A stretch of DNA of 64,000 nt from Anaerolineaceae bacterium (GTDB taxonomy: Bacteria > Chloroflexota > Anaerolineae > Anaerolineales > Anaerolineaceae), in NCBI GenBank assembly GCA_016841445.1, contig JAENZD010000001.1, positions 992,001 through 1,056,000 on the forward strand, read 5' to 3'. A model generated the notes under the pieces. It was not told the DNA's origin. It ran no database searches and saw nothing but the letters and a program-made list of their open reading frames with translations. Position numbers and translations under genes: made by a program. Below are positions 34,716 to 42,975 of this stretch, piece after piece (the first letter of the stretch is position 1; every line of letters starts with the position of its first letter).

Positions 34716-35840
34716 ATGGTACCTGCAAAAAACACCAAACCGAATAAGAGCGGGATTATTGGATGGTTCAGCTCAACTATCGGGCAAATTCTGATCTCTT
34801 TATTTATTCCCTCAATAACTTTCATTGTGCTCTGGCAAGGATATCTATTTTTACAAAGAGCAAAAGCGCCTCAGATCGTGCAAGTGGTCGTAGCAATTAT
34901 TTGGGGTGTTGGCGGGGTCGCATTGTTGTATGTTGTTGCTAATTGGTTGGTTCTCAAACTACCGAAAACCTGGTCAAAACGTTTACAACCTTTCGTATTT
35001 GTTGGTCCTGCGGTTGCAATAATGGGTTGGTTTTTAGCAGTTCCGGCGATACGTTCATTAGTATCCAGTTTTAGGGATCGGCTTGGAGATGGCTGGGTTT
35101 GGTTTGATAATTATATTTATGCATTCACGGACCCGCGAATGTTGGAAACATTCCGTAATAACCTGTTGTGGTTGGTATTTGGCACGTCATTCAGTGTGGG
35201 AATGGGTCTTCTCATCGCAGTTCTAGCAGATCGTTCAAAAGCGGAAGTCTTATATAAATCAATCATATTTACACCCATGGCAATTTCCTTTGTGGGTGCT
35301 GGTGTGATATGGAAGTTTATATATACCTATAAAGGGATCGGGGCTAACATTCAAGAAATCGGTTTACTCAACGCAATTGTCTCTGGATTGGGTGGAACTC
35401 CACAACCCTGGTTGAGCTTGTCGCCATGGAACAATTTTTTCCTGATTATTATCATGGTCTGGCTCCAAACAGGATACGCAATGGTGATCCTATCCTCTGC
35501 AATTAAAGGCGTTCCTGCTGAACTTCTGGAGGCTGCCCGGATAGATGGCGCTTCTGAGGCACGTGCGTTCTTCAACATCACAATTCCGTATATCAAAGGT
35601 ACGATCATCACCGTGGTGACAACCATTGTCATATTCAGCTTAAAGACATTTGATATCGTCCGGGTGATGACTGGGGGTAACAATGGCACGAATGTGATTG
35701 CCAACGAGTTTTATCTTCAAAGCTTTACTTACACCAATAAGGGACGTGCATCCGCAATTGCCATCGTACTCCTGCTTTTAGTAACGCCTATTATCATTAA
35801 CAATTTACGTCAGTTCAATAAAGATAGGAAGGGATTCTAA
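34716..35840 (+). CDS. ABC sugar permease, AglF-like
   Basis: The start chosen is the ATG at 34716 behind GGAGGTGA (34706-34713). An upstream ATG at 34635 would lie before the hairpin and has no ribosome site. The 374-residue product has two N-terminal hydrophobic segments (residues about 20-40 and 55-80) ahead of the six-helix core, and the EAA motif AARIDGASEARAFFNITIP near residue 275. This extended N-terminus is normal for AglF-type subunits. It overlaps the AglG-like start by one base, ensuring equal synthesis of both channel halves. Confidence 0.85.
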   Translation: MVPAKNTKPNKSGIIGWFSSTIGQILISLFIPSITFIVLWQGYLFLQRAKAPQIVQVVVAIIWGVGGVALLYVVANWLVLKLPKTWSKRLQPFVFVGPAVAIMGWFLAVPAIRSLVSSFRDRLGDGWVWFDNYIYAFTDPRMLETFRNNLLWLVFGTSFSVGMGLLIAVLADRSKAEVLYKSIIFTPMAISFVGAGVIWKFIYTYKGIGANIQEIGLLNAIVSGLGGTPQPWLSLSPWNNFFLIIIMVWLQTGYAMVILSSAIKGVPAELLEAARIDGASEARAFFNITIPYIKGTIITVVTTIVIFSLKTFDIVRVMTGGNNGTNVIANEFYLQSFTYTNKGRASAIAIVLLLLVTPIIINNLRQFNKDRKGF

Positions 35841-37072
35841 TGGCTCAAAGTGCGAAATCCCAAAAGAAATCACAAAGTCTTGTTGTAAATCTTGTTTTGA
35901 TACTCATTTGTATTATCTGGTTGGTTCCCATATTTGGGATTCTGATCACATCATTTCGGCAGAGTACTGATATTTTCAATAGTGGATGGTGGACTGTTTT
36001 TCCTCATAAAGAACAGGTCACAACAACAGAAATTAAATTAACTACAGATGTAGCGGACCTTAAAGCAATTGCTGATAGTGGTAGTCAAATCAGCATTTCC
36101 CCTGAAACGGCTGAGTTTATTGGGCTTCAAATTGAAGAGGAAATGCCAACGGAAGAGGAAATTGCAGCAGGGGCAGAGATCCCTACTTATGATGCCGAAA
36201 CGGTTGATGGTGTTTCAGCAACCTTTGACGAATTTGTGCAAGGTGTTGAGCTGGATGATGGCCGTTTAATTCGATGGTCAGGCAGTAATATCAGGGGGCG
36301 TACATTGACCTTGTCTGACAATCGTTTGGTTTGGTTTGATACGGATCTGACAATCAAGAATTATAAAGATGTGATTGGGGGCAAAACCGTTACTTATAAA
36401 GATGGGCAAGGACAAACCATCACAAGGATCGGCAATAACCTTGGTGGTGCATTCTTGAATTCGCTGGCAGTATCAATCCCTGGTACGATCATCCCGATCC
36501 TTATTGCAGCTTTTGCGGCCTTTGGCTTCGCCTGGCTGAATTTCCCGGGGCGCAATATTCTGTTTACGATCATTGTTGCCTTACTGGTTGTTCCTTTGCA
36601 GATTGCTTTAGTTCCAATCTTGCAGGATTATGTTGCTTTGGGTTTGAATGGCACTTTCCTGGGGATATGGCTGGCACACGCTGGATTCGGATTACCATTA
36701 GCGACCTATCTGCTCTTTAATTACATCAGTACCTTACCAAGAGAGTTACTTGAATCAGCCTACATTGACGGCGCTTCAAACTTCACCATATTTATTCGGC
36801 TGATCCTTCCCCTTTCTGTACCTGCATTGGCATCTTTCGCCATTTTCCAATTCCTTTGGTTATGGAATGATTACCTGGTTGCATTGGTGTTCCTGGGAGA
36901 GAAGAACAAAACTGTTACCATTGCGGTAGCTGAAATGGTGGGCGAAAAAGGTCAGGACTGGCATTTGATGACTTCAGCAGCTTTTGTCAGCATGGTCTTA
37001 CCTTTGGTGGTATTCCTTGCATTGCAGCGTTATTTCGTACGCGGTTTGATGGCTGGTTCTGTCAAAGGATAA
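35840..37072 (+). CDS. ABC sugar permease with large extracytoplasmic insert, AglG-like
   Basis: This 410-residue protein is about 110 residues longer than MalG. After the first membrane helix (residues 15-35) an insert of about 150 residues, rich in Glu and Thr (EEEMPTEEEIAAGAEIP), precedes the second helix near residue 205. AglG proteins are known for this type of insert. The EAA motif is SAYIDGASNFTIFIRLILP near residue 305. The terminator at 37098 ends the operon. As in the galactan operon, no ATP-binding subunit is encoded nearby. Confidence 0.85.
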   Translation: MAQSAKSQKKSQSLVVNLVLILICIIWLVPIFGILITSFRQSTDIFNSGWWTVFPHKEQVTTTEIKLTTDVADLKAIADSGSQISISPETAEFIGLQIEEEMPTEEEIAAGAEIPTYDAETVDGVSATFDEFVQGVELDDGRLIRWSGSNIRGRTLTLSDNRLVWFDTDLTIKNYKDVIGGKTVTYKDGQGQTITRIGNNLGGAFLNSLAVSIPGTIIPILIAAFAAFGFAWLNFPGRNILFTIIVALLVVPLQIALVPILQDYVALGLNGTFLGIWLAHAGFGLPLATYLLFNYISTLPRELLESAYIDGASNFTIFIRLILPLSVPALASFAIFQFLWLWNDYLVALVFLGEKNKTVTIAVAEMVGEKGQDWHLMTSAAFVSMVLPLVVFLALQRYFVRGLMAGSVKG

Positions 37073-37097
37073 TTTAAATCACAAAAAATTATTTGAG

Positions 37098-37134
37098 CAG
37101 ACCGGTAAGCATTTGACTTAACGGTCTGTTCTTT
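37098..37134 (+). terminator. Terminator of the alpha-glucoside transport operon
   Basis: CAGACCG at 37098-37104 pairs with CGGTCTG at 37122-37128, with inner TAAG/CTTA pairs and one mismatch, followed by TTCTTT. Confidence 0.62.
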
Positions 37135-37163
37135 GATTTAAAAACCTAAAACACAGTTATAAT
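37133..37163 (+). promoter_or_regulatory. Possible promoter of the MFS gene
   Basis: A perfect TATAAT at 37158-37163 has TTGATT 19 bases upstream. The spacing is long, and the -35 overlaps the tail of the preceding terminator. Confidence 0.4.
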
Positions 37164-37208
37164 AGAGCAGATTAATAGCCTTTCTAATATTGACCGCTAA
37201 GAGACATC

Positions 37209-38567
37209 ATGGCTGAAGAAGCTTTATCCGTTGAAATCGCAAAAGACCAACCTCAAGTGATAAATAAAAAGAAGCAGAAACGACGCACACTCTTTGCCCT
37301 TTCCTTTGGTTACTTTATTGATCAGGGTGAGGGACAAGCGATGTCTGTCCTTTTCCCCACATTACAAACCCTTTGGGGGCTTTCCTACAGCAACTTGGGT
37401 GTGATCAGTACCATCCGCAACCTTTTACAGGCACTATCTTCTCCATTTTGGGGCTATTTATCCGATAAAGTTTCACGAAAAACGGTGATCTTATTTGGAA
37501 CCGGGATTTGGGGAGTTTGGACTGCAGTTGTAGGCTTGACCCAGAATTTTGGACAACTCCTAACCATTCGTGCCATATCAGGGATTGGTTTAGGGTGCTT
37601 AATGCCTGCAACTTTCTCGATCATGTCCGACACTTTCCCGCCCAAGGACCGGGGGAAGGCATTGGGTGTGATGGAAGCCATTGGTGTTTTTGGGATCATC
37701 ATCGCCACAATTGGATTGGGTTATTTGGCAACCCCTCTTCTTTGGCGCTGGGGATACTTCCTGCTGGGTGGTTTCAGTGTTTTGAGCGGTATCCTGGTTT
37801 GGTTCTTGGTTGATGAGCCTGTTCGTGGTGCAGCAGAACCTGAGCTGGCTGGCAAGATCACAAAAGCGGATGCACAAAAATTTGGGCTGAAATTTTCAGA
37901 TCTTCCAAAGGTTTTAAAAATTCCCACGATTTGGGTCGCGATCGGTCAGGGCTTAGCAGGATCTATGCCCTGGGTGGTGATGGCTTCATTCTTGATCACA
38001 TGGCTTAAGAACGATCTGGGTATTCAGGAACAAAATGCGACTTTTGTCTTTGCAGGTATTGTATTGGGAACGGTAATTTCCAACATCATCGGCGGATTCC
38101 TGGGTGATTGGGCGGAGGGAATCAGCCCGAAGTATGGGCGTACAGTGGTTGGACAGGTATCAATCATCAGTGGTATCCCATTAACGTTCGTGCTTTTCAC
38201 CCAAACAGAAAACTGGCCATTATGGGGAATCTTTGTACTCAGCTTTTGCACAGCACTGATGATAAGCTGGCCTGGGAAAGGCGCTAAAGAACCGATGATG
38301 CAAGGGGTTGTCCCACCGGAACTGAGGAGTACGGCATTCTCGATCACCACTTTAATTGAAAGCGGATTTGCTGCTGTTGCTGGGGTAATAGCCGGTACGC
38401 TTGCAGACAGGGTCGGATTAACAAGAGCGCTTGTTTGGACAGTACCTGTACCATGGATATTATGTGCTGCTATTTTCAGTTTGTTTTATATAACCTACCC
38501 AAAGGATTCCCAAAATCTGCGCCAACTAATGGCAAAACGTGCGGAGATGATATCAAATGAAGATTAG
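37209..38567 (+). CDS. Major facilitator superfamily transporter
   Basis: The 452-residue protein has twelve predicted membrane helices after a charged 28-residue N-terminal tail (KKKQKRRT). The loop between helices two and three carries GYLSDKVSRKTV, the typical MFS motif A form, and PPKDRGKALGV follows helix four. Such carriers move sugars, drugs or organic acids using ion gradients. Its location just after the alpha-glucoside operon suggests sugar or metabolite export or import, but the 135-base gap with a terminator and its own -10 indicate a separate transcript. The substrate is unknown. Confidence 0.78.
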   Translation: MAEEALSVEIAKDQPQVINKKKQKRRTLFALSFGYFIDQGEGQAMSVLFPTLQTLWGLSYSNLGVISTIRNLLQALSSPFWGYLSDKVSRKTVILFGTGIWGVWTAVVGLTQNFGQLLTIRAISGIGLGCLMPATFSIMSDTFPPKDRGKALGVMEAIGVFGIIIATIGLGYLATPLLWRWGYFLLGGFSVLSGILVWFLVDEPVRGAAEPELAGKITKADAQKFGLKFSDLPKVLKIPTIWVAIGQGLAGSMPWVVMASFLITWLKNDLGIQEQNATFVFAGIVLGTVISNIIGGFLGDWAEGISPKYGRTVVGQVSIISGIPLTFVLFTQTENWPLWGIFVLSFCTALMISWPGKGAKEPMMQGVVPPELRSTAFSITTLIESGFAAVAGVIAGTLADRVGLTRALVWTVPVPWILCAAIFSLFYITYPKDSQNLRQLMAKRAEMISNED

Positions 38568-38701
38568 GTAGGTGATTGAAATTTAGATAAATTTGATTTG
38601 TAAATTGTCCTATTTCGGATTATTTTTCAAATCAGAATAATGCTAATTTTATTTATAAATTACAGGATTTATTGAGGATTCTTTATATCAATAGATTTGT
38701 G

Positions 38702-41575
38702 TCAGTCATCTTTGGTAATATTCTCAATAACATCGTCTCCCGGCAACCAAACGGTGAAGGTTGCTCCTTTTCCAATCTCGCTTGTTACTGACATTTCTCC
38801 GCCGTGTTCGTGAACAATGCTCTTACTAACAAATAAACCCAATCCTAAACCACCACGTTTTGTACTGTGAAATGCGGCAAATAATTTATCTAACTCATCT
38901 TTAGGGATGCCTTTACCAGAATCTATAAAGGAAACCTTGATACCATTGGGATGAGAGGTTTTGACACACTTAATCTTCAGGGATCCGCCGTCAGGCATGG
39001 CTTCAATAGCATTTAGCACAAGGTTTAAGAATACCTGGTGAATTTGGTCTGATATGAGGGGTATGTTTGGTAATTTTTTATTGGAATTATAAACAATATT
39101 CACATTTTGATCTTGAACCTGTTTCTTGGTCAGGAGTAACACCTTTTTCAATACTTCATTAATATCAGTGGGTGCTTTTACCACTTTCTGTTTCTTACCA
39201 AGGTCATGCAGTCGTTGGATGATCCGGGATGCCCTGATAAGTTCTTCCATGGCAACATCCATTAATTGGGTTGGATTCTTTCCAATTTCCACATTTTCAA
39301 TAGCTAACCCCAAGCAGCCAACAACGGATTGGATGGGATTATTGATTTCATGAGCCAACGAGGCAGCCATACGTCCGATGGTGCTTAATCTCTCGGCGTC
39401 GATTAAGGCTTGTTCTGCGTTTTTCCTATCGGTTGTTTCGTATGCAATATTGAGAATTCCCATCTGATCCTCATCAGGAATTTCGACAGGAAAAAACCAC
39501 CAGGAGAAATATGCCTTTTCGGGAGAATCCCCTAATTTCCGAGTAAGTGTAAACGTATCATCTTCTTGATAATACGGTTTCATTGTCTTCAATGTCACCT
39601 GACATAAAGACAAGAAGTCGGTGTTTTTGTCTTGCCAGATTTGATCCAGTGTCTTTCCAATTAAATGGCTGCCAGGGGCGATGGTATAGTATGTGGGATT
39701 AGCAAATAATACTCTAAAGTCACTGCCACGAATTAACGAGATTGCGACCGGGATATTGTTGATAATGGTTTCCAGTAAACGCCGGTTCATCTCCAGTGCT
39801 TTTTCATGCAATCGCTCATGTTCAATGCCAAAGGTTAAAGGGATCAGGAGTTCTTCAATAATTTCAATTTCAATATTATTGAGAGAACCTCTCTTATTAA
39901 TTCCCAGATTCAATGTGCCCACAAGTTCGTTTTCAATGATAATGGGGTAGAAGGTTAATTGTTGGACCCCTTTTTGATCCAAATATGATTTGTATTCAGA
40001 AGAAACAGGTAATTTTTCCATGGAATTTAAATCCAATGGGTTCCCAGCCAGAAATTTAGCCCTTATCGGCTCCCAAATGGTGGGGTCCAGCATTGGCCAG
40101 ACCTCTTTTTTGTTTTCATCTTTAGGATCGGAAGAAGCTAGAAGAGAAAACTCATCAACCTCATGATTAATTGTTGTTACACTGGCGTAAATGCAATGAG
40201 GTAAGAGTTCAGGAATTCGCTCCACAACAGCCTTAGCTACTGATGATTCTGAATGAGCTGAGAGGATCGCAGCATCAATTTCATTTAGAAAGGCCAATCG
40301 AGCGGAATTAAACTGGAGTTGTTTTTCAACTTTTACCCGTTCAGAGATATCTATCCCAATTCCCACTTGCCGACCATCAGAAATCATAACATTTGCCCAA
40401 CTGGTTATGATCTCCCTGCCATCTTTTGTTACCATTATGATATCCTTGAAGCCTTCCTTCAACGATTGCATGTATTCACCAATGATTTGGCGGTATTCGG
40501 GATCAGGGTAAACCAAATTCATGATATTTGTTTTTTCTGTATCTTCTTTGGTCCAGCCGGTTACACGCTCAAAGTGAGCATTCAGGGTTATTTTTTGAAG
40601 GCGGGGGTCATAGATAGACAGCATGATGGGAATTTTGTCGTAGATCGTTTGGAGTAATAAGCTTTCCTTTTTAAATTGAAATTCAGCTGCTTTAATGGAT
40701 GTAATATCCCGCAAAGTGAGCAAGGTAAAAAGGGATTGACCATTGTTATCTTTTATAGGTATTCCAAAAAAACTGCCGATAAAATGGGTTTTGAGTGTTT
40801 TGTGTTTAATTTCAAGCTCCAGGTCAGCAAATTCATCGCCGTTCAACACTCTTACCAACGGCCACTCGTTAAACGGAACAGGGTTTCCCAATATATCGTT
40901 AACTTCCCAGGACGCTCGATAATCCTCTTTAGAAGTTTCAACCTCGCTAAAATCTGAATACCCCAATAGTTTTAAGGCGGCGGGATTTTCATAGATGATG
41001 TTCCCTTCCAAATCAGCCAAAATCAAACCATCTGACATACATTCGATAATAGCGGCTCCTTTTGAAGCCAGGAGAGTTTCCGTTGGATTCTTACCTGACT
41101 CCTTATTGATTTCGAGCATAACTGCAAGCACACCAATTACCCGGTCATCTGAACTAAAAAGTGGGTTCAATGAAAAACGAGTTGTTTTATAACGGTTACG
41201 GTCTTCATTATTTGGTGGGGTTAGCAAGTTTTGAATTTCTATGGAGTCATGACCTGTTATAACTTTCTTAAATTCTGGATAGAGCTTCTTCCAATTTATT
41301 TCAAAGACTTCCTTAGCCGGTTTTCCAAATAGAAATTGATTTAAGGAAAACAAATTTGACCAGGAACTATTATAGAAATATTTGAGTTCAGTTCCCCAAA
41401 AAAGACAAGACGGGATCTCAGTGTGGAGAATGTTATTCAAGTATATTTGGAGTAGGTCAATGCTAGGGACTGTTGACTCCTTACAGATATTTGACCAATC
41501 AATAGAAGTATACAAGTCAAATAAAGGATGGGATTCTGATATTTGGAGGGAAGGGTATGAAAGTTTGTTTTTCAT
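38702..41575 (-). CDS. Cytoplasmic multi-PAS/GAF sensor histidine kinase
   Basis: The 957-residue protein has no membrane segments. In order: an N-terminal PAS-like region (1-155), a PAS near 170-290 (IIECMSDGLILADLEGNIIY), a PAS near 300-415 (ending VGIGIDISERVKVE), a GAF near 430-590, and a PAS near 600-725. A dimerisation/phosphoacceptor region carries His742 in SLAHEINNP, and the ATPase domain has NLVLNAIEAMPDGG, DSGKGIP and GLGLGLF. It should autophosphorylate in response to internal ligands, perhaps redox or small molecules. There is no response regulator gene on either side, so its partner is elsewhere. Adjacent genes give no hint of its signal. Confidence 0.87.
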   Translation of the reverse strand: MKNKLSYPSLQISESHPLFDLYTSIDWSNICKESTVPSIDLLQIYLNNILHTEIPSCLFWGTELKYFYNSSWSNLFSLNQFLFGKPAKEVFEINWKKLYPEFKKVITGHDSIEIQNLLTPPNNEDRNRYKTTRFSLNPLFSSDDRVIGVLAVMLEINKESGKNPTETLLASKGAAIIECMSDGLILADLEGNIIYENPAALKLLGYSDFSEVETSKEDYRASWEVNDILGNPVPFNEWPLVRVLNGDEFADLELEIKHKTLKTHFIGSFFGIPIKDNNGQSLFTLLTLRDITSIKAAEFQFKKESLLLQTIYDKIPIMLSIYDPRLQKITLNAHFERVTGWTKEDTEKTNIMNLVYPDPEYRQIIGEYMQSLKEGFKDIIMVTKDGREIITSWANVMISDGRQVGIGIDISERVKVEKQLQFNSARLAFLNEIDAAILSAHSESSVAKAVVERIPELLPHCIYASVTTINHEVDEFSLLASSDPKDENKKEVWPMLDPTIWEPIRAKFLAGNPLDLNSMEKLPVSSEYKSYLDQKGVQQLTFYPIIIENELVGTLNLGINKRGSLNNIEIEIIEELLIPLTFGIEHERLHEKALEMNRRLLETIINNIPVAISLIRGSDFRVLFANPTYYTIAPGSHLIGKTLDQIWQDKNTDFLSLCQVTLKTMKPYYQEDDTFTLTRKLGDSPEKAYFSWWFFPVEIPDEDQMGILNIAYETTDRKNAEQALIDAERLSTIGRMAASLAHEINNPIQSVVGCLGLAIENVEIGKNPTQLMDVAMEELIRASRIIQRLHDLGKKQKVVKAPTDINEVLKKVLLLTKKQVQDQNVNIVYNSNKKLPNIPLISDQIHQVFLNLVLNAIEAMPDGGSLKIKCVKTSHPNGIKVSFIDSGKGIPKDELDKLFAAFHSTKRGGLGLGLFVSKSIVHEHGGEMSVTSEIGKGATFTVWLPGDDVIENITKDD

Positions 41576-41768
41576 GATTTATTAAATTTGGTCGGATTTT
41601 ACCTTGCTCCCTATTAATAACCCGGGAAATTAAGTTCAGACCTCTTCCTGAGACGCAGGGAGAACTTAAGACTATTGCTAGGAAATAATATCTAATTAAA
41701 AATTATACCTAACCATAAAGGGAAACACATCAGAGATTTGGTTTATTTTTAGGATTAAACCATTAAAG

Positions 41769-41798
41769 CAAAAAGTGCGAGGATAACCTCGCACTTTT
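41769..41798 (-). terminator. Terminator of tRNA-Asp
   Basis: A perfect 12-pair stem (AAAAGTGCGAGG at 41771-41782 with CCTCGCACTTTT at 41787-41798) has a four-base loop. Read on the minus strand it ends in a T run just after the tRNA. Confidence 0.88.
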
Positions 41799-41800
41799 AG

Positions 41801-41874
41801 CGGGAGCGACGGGATTCGAACCCGCGGTCTCGGCCTTGACAGGGCCGCATGTTAAACCACTACACCACGCCCCC
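41801..41874 (-). tRNA. tRNA-Asp (anticodon GTC)
   Basis: The minus strand gives a 74-base cloverleaf: acceptor GGGGGCG with CGCTCCC (one G-T pair), D arm TGTAGTGGTTTAACA, anticodon loop CTGTCAA, T arm GCGGGTTCGAATCCCGT, and discriminator G73 as required for aspartate. CCA is not encoded. Confidence 0.95.
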
Positions 41875-41885
41875 GAGCGAAAGAT

Positions 41886-41914
41886 ATCTTATCACACCGG
41901 GGTATAAAAGTCAA
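41886..41914 (-). promoter_or_regulatory. Promoter of tRNA-Asp
   Basis: On the minus strand, TTGACT (41909-41914) and TAAGAT (41886-41891) are 17 bases apart, placing the start site a few bases before the tRNA. Confidence 0.78.
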
Positions 41915-41963
41915 GCGTTTTCCGGGAATTTTCCCTCAATAAGATCATATCTGAACAGAATCA

Positions 41964-42422
41964 CTATGCTGGTGTCCATTCTGGCCAATTTGAGGCCCAT
42001 TCAGCCACCTGGGGATCTTTTACCCGGTTGCTGGATGGCAAATAGGGTTTTAGATCCAGGATAGGGGTTTGATCATCTGCATCGATTGACACAATCTCGA
42101 TCTGTCCCAAATCAGCATTAAGGGCGACTATCTTGACCGTTGACAAGCCTATTGGGTTAGGCCGCAATGGGGACCGGCAGGCAAAGACGCCTGACTCAGG
42201 TGCTTCAAAGGGCATTTGATCAAAAATCAATGTTTTTCGGCTCTCCAAATTATCGAAATGACTGAACCACCATATTACTTGAAGATGGCTGAAGCCGTTC
42301 AAATTTTTCAACCCAGATTTATATTCCTGTAGGATGCTTAAAATTTCCTTATTTTCCTTTTTGTGTACAAAACCAATCGGTTTTATTGTATATGTTCTTA
42401 ATTCTTCTTCTCTTGGGGTCAT
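41964..42422 (-). CDS. TrmO/TsaA-like tRNA methyltransferase family protein
   Basis: The 152-residue product matches the TsaA-like beta-barrel family: IKPIGFVHKK at the start, NGFSHLQVIWWFSHFD, GVFACRSPLRPNPIGLSTVK in the core, and DLKPYLPSSNRV near the end. In enterobacteria TrmO methylates the t6A37 base of certain tRNAs using S-adenosylmethionine. The present protein is shorter, lacking much of the C-terminal part, so its target may differ. A strong GGAGGAGGA site precedes the ATG. It stands alone near tRNA-Asp. Confidence 0.78.
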   Translation of the reverse strand: MTPREEELRTYTIKPIGFVHKKENKEILSILQEYKSGLKNLNGFSHLQVIWWFSHFDNLESRKTLIFDQMPFEAPESGVFACRSPLRPNPIGLSTVKIVALNADLGQIEIVSIDADDQTPILDLKPYLPSSNRVKDPQVAEWASNWPEWTPA

Positions 42423-42473
42423 ATTCCTCCTCCAAAATTATTGAACCACAAAATTTTTAGATCTGTTAATGAT

Positions 42474-42860
42474 CTATCTGAATACGGTGAGGTAAATGAT
42501 GATCACGATATCAATAAGCAAACCAATAACACCTTTCTGAATCAACATTGAGAATTTTCCATCCCAAAACATGATAATCACAATACCAGAAAAAATGGCA
42601 GAACCCAGCATGAGGGGCGGCCAGTTTTCGTTATTTAAGAGAAAAATAATACCAGCTAAAACAAAGCCAAATCCAGCAATGGCAAATAGCCATCCAGCGA
42701 TGCTTTTAGCTGCTTGTGCACCGAAGAGTGGGGTTAAGAGCCAGGATTTTCCAGTCTAACCCATATCCGGCTGGAACTGAACCAAATTAAAACTTAAAAC
42801 GACATACCAGGCGTATACCAGGCCATGTAAAATGATGAAAATTCCAATCAACCACTGCAT
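42474..42860 (-). pseudogene. Small membrane protein gene interrupted by an in-frame TAG
   Basis: From the ATG at 42860 (with AAAGGAAG seven bases upstream) the minus strand reads 34 codons, meets TAG at 42756-42758, and then continues in the same frame for 93 codons to a second TAG at 42474-42476. The whole frame encodes hydrophobic helices on both sides of the stop (IGIFIILHGLVYAWYVVL, SIAGWLFAIAGFGFVLAGI, GVIGLLIDIVIIIYL), so the intact protein would have about four membrane segments and 128 residues. A TGG-to-TAG change would restore GWTG. I do not recognise the family. Recent inactivation, readthrough or a sequencing error are the options. Confidence 0.7.
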
Positions 42861-42975
42861 AAACCGCTTCCTTTCTAAAGTAATAATGTTACTATTTAGA
42901 GTATACCAGTGGTGTATTCGGTTTCTGAAACGGAGTTTTTTATTCTATAATATTAATATCTTGGAGAGGAAATAA

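Noticed and set aside
41964-42064. Truncation of the TrmO-like gene
   Set aside because: The 152-residue length covers the conserved beta-barrel core and occurs in many short TsaA-family members, so there is no evidence of decay.
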